NCBI GenBank assembly: GCA_022563075.1
Contig: JADFOC010000202.1
Coordinates: 1-5,790 of the forward strand
Direction of reading: 5' to 3'
DNA: 5,790 nucleotides
From: Pseudomonadota bacterium
Lineage (GTDB): Bacteria > Pseudomonadota > Gammaproteobacteria > Pseudomonadales > Pseudohongiellaceae
The notes beneath the pieces were generated by a model. The model did not search any database, was not told the DNA's origin, and saw nothing but the letters and a program-made list of their open reading frames with translations. Numbering within the stretch: the stretch's first letter is position 1; each line of letters begins with the position of its first letter. Below, piece after piece: positions 1-5,790 of this stretch. Made by a program: the position numbers and the translations under genes.

Positions 1-779
1 GACTTAAGTGCCGGGATCATCGGTAAGCTTTGAAAAATATTTCGTATTTTGTTTAAATCCTGTTGCCGTTGTTCCGCATCTGAAGCGTGCCAGTTTTGAT
101 ACAAGTTTTTGATGGCAGCTGGGTTTACATTAGCAGTTGCGGATATACAACCGGCTCCACCGTGTTGCATATTCTGCAGCAGAAAAATTTCAGAGCCACA
201 AAAAACTCGAAAGTCGGGCCACTCCTGTGCATTCAATGCCTTGGTATTTTCCCAGTCACCGGAACTGTCTTTGATACCGGCGATGTTTTGAGGATGGGAT
301 TGAACCAGGCGGTCAATCAGTTCAATCGAGAGGGGCACTTGCGATACCAGCGGAATGTGGTACAGATAAATCTTTAGAGCAGGGCTAGCTACCCGCTGAA
401 TTACTTCCGAATAAGATTCATACAATCCTTCATCCGAGATTCCCTTGTAGTAAAAAGGCGGTAGCATGAGAGTTCCTTTGCAGCCCAGAGCCACCGCATG
501 GGCAGTTAGTCTGACCGTATCACTCAACGCACAGCATCCTGTCCCTGGCATTAACATCGCGGGATCGATACCGGCTTCCAGCAAATTATCCAATAGCAGC
601 AACCTCTCATCGATAGAGAGGGAATTCGCCTCGCTATTCGTGCCAAATACCGCCAATGCTACTCCCTGCCGAATTAGCCATTGGCAATGAGTTACAAATC
701 GGGAAACGTCGGGGCTTAAATTATCGCGAAACGGTGTAATGACGGGGGCGAGAACGCCATCAAATCGTGTACTAGCCAA
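1..779 (-). CDS. DapA/DHDPS-superfamily aldolase (pyruvate-type Schiff-base lyase), C-terminus cut by the window edge
   Basis: This is a cytosolic class I aldolase or lyase of the dihydrodipicolinate synthase / N-acetylneuraminate lyase superfamily, whose members form a Schiff base between a lysine and pyruvate or a related 2-oxoacid. The frame is open for 259 codons to the left edge. Full-length members have about 290-310 residues, so roughly 35-45 are missing. Visible motifs are GVLAPVITPF (8-17), GTNSE (46-50, in place of the DapA GTTGE), LPPFYYKG (106-113), the catalytic tyrosine motif YHIP (140-143) and the Schiff-base lysine K170 in GIKDSSGD. The sequence ends in PMIPALK, typical of the C-terminal helical part. 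I chose the TTG start at 779 because AAGAGGAG lies 8 nt upstream and the N-terminus then matches the family; no ATG fits. The Arg that binds aspartate semialdehyde in DapA (YNVPSRTG) is replaced by Val145. True DapA is therefore unlikely, and the substrate is unknown. It is divergent from the GST gene. Confidence 0.88.
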   Translation of the reverse strand, partial: MASTRFDGVLAPVITPFRDNLSPDVSRFVTHCQWLIRQGVALAVFGTNSEANSLSIDERLLLLDNLLEAGIDPAMLMPGTGCCALSDTVRLTAHAVALGCKGTLMLPPFYYKGISDEGLYESYSEVIQRVASPALKIYLYHIPLVSQVPLSIELIDRLVQSHPQNIAGIKDSSGDWENTKALNAQEWPDFRVFCGSEIFLLQNMQHGGAGCISATANVNPAAIKNLYQNWHASDAEQRQQDLNKIRNIFQSLPMIPALK

Positions 780-787
780 TCGCAGAA

Positions 788-795
788 CTCCTCTT
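788..795 (-). promoter_or_regulatory. Shine-Dalgarno deciding a TTG start
   Basis: Read on the minus strand this is AAGAGGAG, a near-perfect anti-16S match, placed 8 nt before the TTG codon at 779-777. It decides the start of the aldolase gene: the frame stays open further upstream without a better-placed initiation codon, and the family's N-terminal GVLAPV motif begins seven residues after the TTG. Confidence 0.75.
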
Positions 796-817
796 CGGAC
801 CTTAGGCCAACAGCCAG

Positions 818-847
818 CTGTCAGCCAATTGTGTATTAGGCTATAGT
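818..847 (+). promoter_or_regulatory. Candidate sigma70-type promoter for the GST gene
   Basis: CTGTCA (818-823, 4 of 6) and TATAGT (842-847, 5 of 6 to TATAAT) are separated by 18 bp. The start point would fall near 854, about 44 nt before the GST ATG. It overlaps the candidate promoter on the other strand, so the two genes may compete for polymerase or be co-regulated. Both calls rest on consensus matching only. Confidence 0.3.
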
Positions 848-868
848 ACCACACTCCTGCCAATTGAG
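824..868. repeat. Pair of direct 10-bp boxes GCCAATTG(T/A)G in the divergent promoter region
   Basis: GCCAATTGTG at 824-833 and GCCAATTGAG at 859-868 differ at one base and are 35 bp apart, about three and a third helical turns. Each contains the palindrome CAATTG. The first sits between the -35 and -10 of the plus-strand promoter candidate, and the second overlaps the -35 of the minus-strand candidate. That is a suitable place for an operator acting on both genes. No regulator gene is visible nearby, so the function is inferred, and a short repeat like this could be chance. Confidence 0.4.
835..863 (-). promoter_or_regulatory. Candidate sigma70-type promoter for the aldolase gene
   Basis: On the minus strand TTGGCA (858-863, 5 of 6 to the -35 consensus) is followed after 17 bp by CCTAAT (835-840, 4 of 6 to the -10 consensus). 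A start point near 828 would give a leader of about 50 nt before the TTG codon. This is consensus matching by eye, and the -10 is weak. Confidence 0.35.
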
Positions 869-897
869 ACAACACTTGTAGTTAAAGAGAATTCATC

Positions 898-1557
898 ATG
901 CAATTAGTCATCGGCAATAAAAACTATTCTTCATGGTCGATGCGGCCGTGGGTGTTACTGCGCCATTTTGCAATACCCTTCGATGAAATAAGGATTCCAT
1001 TGTTTACAGAGAGCTTTCAGGAAGAGCTCAGTAAGTACTCTCCCACGTTGAAGGTACCGGTGCTAATTGATGCTGGCACTACGATTTGGGATTCGCTGGC
1101 AATTTGCGAATACCTTTCAGAGAAGTATTTATCGGGGAGAGCGTTCCCTAAAGACTTAATCGAGCGCGCGCGCTGCCGATCCTATTGCAGTGAAATGCAT
1201 TCCGGTTTCATCGCAATCAGATCGCAATTACCGATGAACTGCAGGGCCAATCGCAGGCTTGATTTATCGGTAGACGCGCGGCTTGAATGCGGAAGAATCG
1301 ATAAGCTCTGGACCGATGCGCGTCAGCATGCAGCTGGCAGAGGCGAGTATCTGTTCGGTGCTTTTTCGGTCGCAGATTGCATGTATGTGCCTATCGCCAT
1401 GCGCTTTCACAGTTACGGTGTCGAAGTATCTGCTGCAAGCCAGATCTACATCGAGTCCTTGCTTAAAAACCCGGCAATCAAACAATGGCGAGCAGAAGCC
1501 GAAGCGGAGACCGAGATTCTCGCCGATTATGAACTAGGTGTCGAGATAAGCAGCTGA
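898..1557 (+). CDS. Glutathione S-transferase family protein
   Basis: This is a complete 219-residue cytosolic GST, the usual length. The family typically conjugates or removes glutathione on electrophilic small molecules or acts as an isomerase; the substrate here cannot be read from sequence. The N-terminal thioredoxin-like domain (about 1-77) has the NYSSWSMRPW segment (9-18) with candidate catalytic serines S11, S12 and S14, the cis-proline V53-P54 that positions glutathione, and D65-S66, which binds its gamma-glutamyl group. The all-helical C-terminal domain (about 87-210) has the HSGF...RSQLPMNCRA stretch common in proteobacterial homologues and the N-capping box SVAD (157-160). The ATG at 898 is preceded by a modest AAAGAGA ribosome binding site and starts directly at the first beta strand (MQLVIGN). 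It is divergent from the aldolase gene. The locus downstream is unrelated, and a weak hairpin separates the two. Confidence 0.93.
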   Translation: MQLVIGNKNYSSWSMRPWVLLRHFAIPFDEIRIPLFTESFQEELSKYSPTLKVPVLIDAGTTIWDSLAICEYLSEKYLSGRAFPKDLIERARCRSYCSEMHSGFIAIRSQLPMNCRANRRLDLSVDARLECGRIDKLWTDARQHAAGRGEYLFGAFSVADCMYVPIAMRFHSYGVEVSAASQIYIESLLKNPAIKQWRAEAEAETEILADYELGVEISS

Positions 1558-1751
1558 AAGCACTAGAAAATCGATGCATTATCCGGTATTTCCCAATTGG
1601 GGGAAAAGTCTTTGATTTTCCACGATTTTTATCAATTTTTTCCTCTAGTAGACCGATATAAAGGACTAGAACTGGTTTTTTATCAGGCCTTCGTGTCGGA
1701 TGTAAAAAACTGTGTCAACTATCGAATCTTGCTGGCAGGAGCCTACCGAAA
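1558..1751 (+). other. AT-rich spacer between GST and the pilus operon, likely holding the operon promoter
   Basis: This 194-bp stretch has no credible reading frame. It contains the hairpin at 1589-1606, T-rich runs at 1611-1645, and TATAAA at 1657-1662, which could be a -10 but lacks a convincing -35 at the right distance. AGGAG at 1737-1741 is the ribosome binding site for the next gene, 10 nt before its ATG. The operon promoter most likely lies here, since the spacer divides metabolic genes from the secretion genes, but I cannot place it with confidence. Confidence 0.45.
1589..1606 (+). terminator. Weak hairpin after the GST gene, possible terminator
   Basis: TTTCCC (1589-1594) and GGGAAA (1601-1606) form a 6-bp stem with an AATTGG loop. 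A T-rich but interrupted stretch follows (TCTTTGATTTT, then TTTTT at about 1626). It lies 31 bp after the GST stop. The stem is short and there is no uninterrupted U tract next to it, so termination would be inefficient at best. The centre, CCCAATTGGG (1592-1601), is also a perfect palindrome and could instead be a protein site. Confidence 0.3.
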
Positions 1752-3320
1752 ATGTATCTGGATTACTTCTCCTTAGAGCGGCATCCGTTTCGAATAACTC
1801 CGGATACATCACTTTTCTTCTCAGGCGGGGATCAAGGTCGAGGCGTTGTGCTGAAGGCGATGCTCTATGCCATTGAGAATGGTGAAGGTATTTTAAAAGT
1901 GGTCGGAGAAGTGGGCAGTGGCAAGACTATGCTCTGTCGCATGCTGGAAGAGCGTTTGCCGGAATCGACAGAAGTGGTCTACCTGGCAAATCCTAAATTA
2001 GACCCCGATGAAATTCTCTATGCCGTAGCCTTCGAACTTAAACTCCCGGTCAGGAGAGATACCTCCAGATTGTTGGTAATGCAGCAATTACAAAACTACC
2101 TTCTTAAACAACATGCGGCAAACCGCAAAGTGCTGGTTACTATTGAAGAAGCCCAGAGTATGCCGTATGAAACTCTGGAAGAAATTCGTCTGTTCAGCAA
2201 TCTAGAGACCCATCGTGACAAGTTGATGCAAATCATTCTGTTTGGTCAACCCGAATTGGATAAGAACCTTAGTGCCAAGAATATTCGCCAATTGCGCGAA
2301 CGCATCACCCACAGTTTTTACCTGAACCCTCTAACGCCTAAAGAGGTTGCAGATTACATTCAGTTTCGCCTGGGCGCGGCAGGTTGCCCCTGTCCACGGC
2401 TGCTTACAAGAGGAGCGGAACGACTAATTGCAAAAGCGTCAGGCGGGCTGACCAGGCGCATCAATATCCTGGCGGATAAGGCCCTGCTGGCAGCTTATGC
2501 TGATAACGCATTGAAGTCTGTAATGGAATTGAGTTCAGACATGCGGGGTGTGATTAAACGGAAACATGTTGCTGCCGCCATAGCGGATTCCGATTATCCT
2601 CCTTCTATAATGCAGAACCTGTTTTCTGCGTTACGCTTAGTGAGCGTTAGTATGGTGATTGTGATGGTCGCGGTGGCAATCTTGCAATGGCCACCAACCA
2701 GCGAAATTATAAGCCGATCAAAGCTGGCTCAAACACTGCGCCAGACGACGACATTTAGTCATGCCTTTGACCCCATTCCTGCGAGCAATCCGCAATGGCA
2801 ACCGGCGTCACTTCAAGAGGTGGCTGCACCGCTGCTGAACGCAAACTTTGAAACCGAACATCTCGATCCTCCCCCCGTTGCCAAGCAGGCCGCTACTACC
2901 GAGGCAAGTTTGATAACGCCAACGCCCGCCGGCGAAGACAGTGAAGCCGCTGCACCTATTTCGAGAAATCTGACACGGGCCAGGATATTGGCTTCCATCG
3001 ATTGGCTGCAACGAGCAGATAGAAATGGCTATACCGTCCAGTTTATCTACGATGATACTGCAAACCTGGACTTTGCAGAATCGTTTCTGGCAATTCTGGA
3101 CAGAAACGGGTTAATCGACGATTCCTATGTTTGTATATCTAACGATGGCAGCAAGAGTTATTGGACGGTTAAGTATGGTAACTTTTCAGCATTGACTCCA
3201 GCTCAACAATTCGTGGATGAGCTTCCAGCTATCATGCATGAATTTAAACCATTCGTTCAGAATATGAGTGTGGTGGAATGTAATAGCAATTTCACAATTG
3301 CCGCCCTCATTCTGGAGTAA
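1752..3320 (+). CDS. ExeA/MshM-like AAA ATPase with a transmembrane helix and C-terminal SPOR-like domain
   Basis: This 522-residue protein belongs to the ExeA/GspA/MshM ATPase family, which helps secretins pass the cell wall and assemble. The cytoplasmic AAA domain (about 1-280) starts with the family signature YLDYFSLERHPF. It has Walker A GEVGSGKT (52-59, K58), Walker B VLVTIEEAQ (127-135, with E132-E133 where many relatives have Asp-Glu), a sensor-1-like LFGQPELD (163-170) and a sensor-2-like GGLTRRINIL (231-240). One membrane helix spans about 294-312 and is preceded by basic residues (KRK 269-271), so the C-terminus should be periplasmic. A Pro/Ala-rich linker (about 340-405) leads to a region of about 85 residues (426-510) that starts with YTVQF and contains SYWTVKYGNFS, resembling a SPOR peptidoglycan-binding domain. 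Typical MshM is about 280 residues and ends after the ATPase. The layout recalls DamX, but the neighbours place it with the MSHA-type secretin. The start is supported by AGGAG 10 nt upstream. Confidence 0.87.
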   Translation: MYLDYFSLERHPFRITPDTSLFFSGGDQGRGVVLKAMLYAIENGEGILKVVGEVGSGKTMLCRMLEERLPESTEVVYLANPKLDPDEILYAVAFELKLPVRRDTSRLLVMQQLQNYLLKQHAANRKVLVTIEEAQSMPYETLEEIRLFSNLETHRDKLMQIILFGQPELDKNLSAKNIRQLRERITHSFYLNPLTPKEVADYIQFRLGAAGCPCPRLLTRGAERLIAKASGGLTRRINILADKALLAAYADNALKSVMELSSDMRGVIKRKHVAAAIADSDYPPSIMQNLFSALRLVSVSMVIVMVAVAILQWPPTSEIISRSKLAQTLRQTTTFSHAFDPIPASNPQWQPASLQEVAAPLLNANFETEHLDPPPVAKQAATTEASLITPTPAGEDSEAAAPISRNLTRARILASIDWLQRADRNGYTVQFIYDDTANLDFAESFLAILDRNGLIDDSYVCISNDGSKSYWTVKYGNFSALTPAQQFVDELPAIMHEFKPFVQNMSVVECNSNFTIAALILE

Positions 3321-3327
3321 TCCTGGT

Positions 3328-4938
3328 ATGTTAAAACCAGATTGGAAGTTCTTACCCGCTATATTCGGCTTGATTGTGATGACGGCATGCAACAGCACCT
3401 CGAACAGCGATGAATCTGCAACCACAGCTGGTCGCCATCTCACGGTGCCGGAAATCATAGCTACAGCAGAAATACCAGAGATAGTGAGACCCCTGCCGGT
3501 GGTGACGGCACCACAGATCGAGCCCCCATTGGAGCTCTATTCGGTTGTTGTCCAGGACGTGGCAGTGCGCGAGCTGCTGTTCGCCATGGCCAGAGATGCC
3601 AACATTAATATCGATGTACATTCGGCGGTAACCGGTGTCGTGAACATGAATGCGATCGATCAGACCCTGCCACAAATACTCGATCGAATATCGCGCCAGG
3701 TAAACATCCGCTGGAATTTCGAGCGAGCAGACTATCTGTTGGTTCAGCCCGACCTGCCCGAGTTGCGTAACTACCTGGTAGACTATGTCAACGTCTCTCG
3801 CAGCGCAGAATCCGCAGTCAGCTTTTCCTCTGCTGTCACTGGTGGAGTCGTTCCCAGCGGCGCCACCGGCCAAGCTAATAATTCGACTACCGTATTAACT
3901 CAAACATCAGCCAATAATTTTTGGTCGAGGCTGGAAGCCAACCTGGCAATAATTATGGGTGAGTCCGGCAACGACTCAATTATAGTCAGCCCCGAGAGTG
4001 GACTTGTGACGGTACGGGCTACCGACAAGCAACATGAAGAAATCTACGCATTTATCGACTCGGTCCGAACACGCGCCCTGTATCAGGTTCTAATCGAGGC
4101 GACAGTAGTCGAGGTGAGTTTGAATGATAGATACCAGTCGGGCGTGGATTGGACCTTGCTAGCCAGAGATGGAGGTCAGGTCAGCTTTACCCAGGCACTC
4201 ACTGGGTTGAATCTGGATATCCCGCCTACCAATGTGCTCACTATCGACAAGAGTGCCGGCCCCGACGCCATCAATGCAACCATCCGGCTGTTAGCGCAGT
4301 TTGGCAAGACCCGGGTGCTTTCCAGTCCCAAACTAATGGTGCTGAACAACCAGACTGCCATGCTGAGAGTAGTTGACAACAAGATATATTTTACTATCGA
4401 GGTTGAGGCTGGAACCCCCGCCAGCCCTGCTGGTCCAGCCATTCCACCGACATTTACCAGTGAAGTGCATACGGTGCCGGTTGGATTTACCATGTCAGTT
4501 ACGGCACAAATCAGCGAGAATGACCAGGTCACATTGAATGTGCGACCGACAATTTCGCGTATCATACGATTTGTCAATGATCCCAACCCGGCACTCGCCG
4601 ATGCTCAGGTGGTAAACTCCATTCCGGAGATCCAGATACGGGAGATTGAGTCAATTCTCAAGGTAGATAGCGGACAAATAGCGGTGTTGGGTGGCCTAAT
4701 GCAAGACACGATTGAATCAAATGTCGTTGGATGGCCCGGTTTTAATCGTCTTCCTCTCATCGGGAACCTGTTTAATTACAGAGACGACAGTACCGTCAAG
4801 ACGGAATTGATTATATTCATCCGACCCACGGTCGTGCGCCAGGCTAGTATTAATGGTGATCTGCAAAACTACAGAGGTTTTTTGCCAAGCAGTGCATCAG
4901 GCAATACCCAACCGCAGAGTTCACTGCTTACTTTTTAG
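3328..4938 (+). CDS. mshL: MshL-type secretin, outer-membrane lipoprotein of an MSHA-like pilus system
   Basis: This 536-residue secretin should form the multimeric outer-membrane channel for a type IV pilus or related machine. It begins with a lipoprotein signal: a basic start, a hydrophobic core and VMTAC, with the lipidated cysteine at C21 (the -3 Met is slightly unusual) and Asn at +2, consistent with outer-membrane sorting. An N0/STN-type domain follows (about 68-141: LYSVVVQDVAVRELLF through DYLLVQP). Next come an N1-like region (about 148-245) interrupted by a Gly/Ser/Thr-rich segment (about 168-198), and the secretin core (about 250-503). The core has RVLSSPKLMVLNNQTA (329-344), the MshL-like EVHTVPVGFTMSV (379-391) and the C-terminal signature WPGFNRLPLIGNLF (469-482). 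I chose the ATG at 3328: GGAG (3314-3317) lies 10 nt upstream and the signal peptide starts there. An in-frame ATG at 3268 would bury the signal and overlap the ATPase gene. The 7-bp gap to that gene, whose stop overlaps this ribosome binding site, suggests coupled translation. Confidence 0.93.
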   Translation: MLKPDWKFLPAIFGLIVMTACNSTSNSDESATTAGRHLTVPEIIATAEIPEIVRPLPVVTAPQIEPPLELYSVVVQDVAVRELLFAMARDANINIDVHSAVTGVVNMNAIDQTLPQILDRISRQVNIRWNFERADYLLVQPDLPELRNYLVDYVNVSRSAESAVSFSSAVTGGVVPSGATGQANNSTTVLTQTSANNFWSRLEANLAIIMGESGNDSIIVSPESGLVTVRATDKQHEEIYAFIDSVRTRALYQVLIEATVVEVSLNDRYQSGVDWTLLARDGGQVSFTQALTGLNLDIPPTNVLTIDKSAGPDAINATIRLLAQFGKTRVLSSPKLMVLNNQTAMLRVVDNKIYFTIEVEAGTPASPAGPAIPPTFTSEVHTVPVGFTMSVTAQISENDQVTLNVRPTISRIIRFVNDPNPALADAQVVNSIPEIQIREIESILKVDSGQIAVLGGLMQDTIESNVVGWPGFNRLPLIGNLFNYRDDSTVKTELIIFIRPTVVRQASINGDLQNYRGFLPSSASGNTQPQSSLLTF

Positions 4939-4966
4939 GTGAACTCAAGAATAAAGAGACAATCCC

Positions 4967-5790
4967 ATGAGTCTATTAATGGACGCGCTGCGCAAGGCCG
5001 AGGAATCGAAGAATCAGGCCGTGCAAGAGCAGAAAGCCGATGCTAGAGAGACCCGGTCGGCTAAACAGGGAAAAGCAAGTGCGGTGGGCATCAAACCGGC
5101 TCCCCCTGCTACTGATTTGGCCCATGGCTCGAAGATTAGTGATGAAACCAATGGCAGTCGACCGACCTCACTGCCAGACATTCCGTTGGAATTTGTGGAA
5201 CCTGCTATTACCCCCGAGACTAAGGATCCGCCACCACCAGCGGTTGCGGTTGAAACTACTACCGAATTAGAATTATCGCCAATCGTACCAGGCCTGGATC
5301 AAAGTCCCGCTGTTCCCGCTGAATCGGCAGAAGCTGAGGTCGCTACCAGCGTGGCAAAATCAACTGCCGGGGACAATTCTGTAACGACAAAAATTTCACT
5401 GTCAGATATTGTAGATAAACATAAAAGACTCCTGCAACCGCCAGCGCCACCAGCAGAGGAAGACCCAGAATCACAAGTTGGTGTAGCCGCGAAAGAGCCG
5501 GGAGATTTAGTTTCAACCAAGCCAGAGGCAGTGCCGAAATCAGGGGAACCGAGATTTATTGTCGGCGGTGAAGATAAACTCGAAATCGCCGATGTGGAGC
5601 CTGTCATCGCCGATCGAGCAACGAATAACGCCGTAAGCGCTGCGCCGCCAGTTAAAATCGAATCCAAAGCCGATAACATAGCCAATCAAGACACGGACAG
5701 AAGTTTTGCAAAATCGATGTTTCAGTCGAAACGCCGCCGGCAAACGACCAGGCGGCGTGTACAGATTTGGGGTTTTGCCTTGGCGGCTGT
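4967..5790 (+). CDS. GspB/MshN-like inner-membrane protein of the pilus operon, N-terminal part only
   Basis: The first 274 codons are visible and the frame runs off the right edge. The N-terminus MSLLMDALRKAEESK (1-15) is an amphipathic helix typical of proteins beside MshL-type secretins and close to the MSYILDALRK-type start of GspB. A long low-complexity cytoplasmic stretch rich in Pro, Ala, Glu and Thr follows (about 16-245), probably disordered and mostly acidic. A short helical-looking island, SLSDIVDKHKRLL (144-156), interrupts it. The basic cluster KRRRQTTRRR (255-264) leads into a hydrophobic run (VQIWGFALAA) that looks like the start of a membrane helix, giving an N-in topology. 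Homologues in such loci usually carry a periplasmic TPR region after this helix; it lies outside the window, so neither TPR nor an MshN name can be confirmed. The ATG at 4967, with AAAGAGA 7 nt upstream, is preferred over the ATG at 4979 because it retains the family motif. The 28-bp gap after mshL supports one operon. Confidence 0.85.
   Translation, partial: MSLLMDALRKAEESKNQAVQEQKADARETRSAKQGKASAVGIKPAPPATDLAHGSKISDETNGSRPTSLPDIPLEFVEPAITPETKDPPPPAVAVETTTELELSPIVPGLDQSPAVPAESAEAEVATSVAKSTAGDNSVTTKISLSDIVDKHKRLLQPPAPPAEEDPESQVGVAAKEPGDLVSTKPEAVPKSGEPRFIVGGEDKLEIADVEPVIADRATNNAVSAAPPVKIESKADNIANQDTDRSFAKSMFQSKRRRQTTRRRVQIWGFALAA

Noticed and set aside
87..377. Plus-strand frame of 96 codons
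   Set aside because: It is antisense to the aldolase gene, whose motifs (YHIP, GIKDSSGD, PMIPALK) are unmistakable on the other strand, and it has no recognisable protein content.
466..690. Plus-strand frame of 74 codons
   Set aside because: It is antisense to the conserved GTNSE and LPPFYY part of the aldolase. It has no family features, and both frames cannot plausibly be coding here.
1657..1662. TATAAA as the -10 of the pilus operon promoter
   Set aside because: No convincing -35 lies 16-18 bp upstream (only T-rich sequence), so I mention it in the spacer entry but do not call a promoter.
3268..3327. Upstream in-frame ATG that would extend the secretin by 20 residues
   Set aside because: It overlaps the end of the ATPase gene, lacks a good ribosome binding site and would place 20 residues before the lipoprotein signal. 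The ATG at 3328 has GGAG at the right distance.
3352..3873. Minus-strand frame of 173 codons
   Set aside because: It is opposite the secretin N-terminal domains. It is rich in His, Cys and Arg with no domain pattern, as expected of an antisense frame.
4176..4586. Minus-strand frame of 136 codons
   Set aside because: It lies opposite the conserved secretin core. Its hydrophobic look comes from the complement of the coding strand.
4939..4966. Possible terminator or promoter between mshL and the next gene
   Set aside because: The 28-bp gap holds only a ribosome binding site; no hairpin or promoter elements fit.
5299..5685. Minus-strand frame of 128 codons, Ser/Thr/Ala-rich
   Set aside because: It mirrors the low-complexity Pro/Ala/Glu linker of the third operon gene, and the sense frame has the family N-terminus, spacing and ribosome binding site.

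Overview
The window looks like chromosomal DNA from a gammaproteobacterium, most plausibly a marine or other free-living one. This rests on gene content: a secretin of the MSHA-pilus MshL type, an ExeA/MshM-type ATPase, and a GST and an aldolase that resemble proteobacterial housekeeping genes. Base composition looks balanced and fairly uniform. I see no mobile element, RNA gene or CRISPR array. The taxonomic call is inference and has not been checked by any search.

Left part (1-1557): two divergent metabolic genes share an intergenic region of about 118 bp. On the minus strand is a class I pyruvate-type aldolase of the DapA/dihydrodipicolinate synthase superfamily. It begins at a TTG codon with a strong ribosome binding site and runs off the left edge. 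On the plus strand is a complete cytosolic glutathione S-transferase. The shared region holds overlapping divergent promoter candidates and a 10-bp box present twice. The GST is followed by a weak hairpin and an AT-rich spacer of about 190 bp.

Right part (1752-5790): the start of an operon for a type IV pilus / type II secretion-like machine of the MSHA family. The order is (1) an ExeA/MshM-like AAA ATPase with one membrane helix and a C-terminal SPOR-like domain, (2) an MshL-type outer-membrane secretin lipoprotein, and (3) the first 274 codons of a protein with a GspB/MshN-like N-terminal helix, a long Pro/Ala/Glu-rich linker and a membrane helix starting at the right edge. Spacing is 7 bp and 28 bp, all on one strand, so co-transcription is likely.

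A working model (inference): the ATPase senses nucleotide in the cytoplasm and contacts the cell wall through its SPOR domain. The third protein links the inner membrane to the rest of the machine. Together they help the secretin cross the peptidoglycan and assemble in the outer membrane, as ExeA and ExeB do for ExeD in Aeromonas. The usual downstream genes (GspE-type ATPase, GspF-type platform protein, pseudopilins) would be expected beyond the right edge. The most notable points are the SPOR-bearing ATPase, the secretin-assembly module at the head of the locus with no mshH-K-like genes before it, and an aldolase whose active-site motifs argue against its being true DapA.
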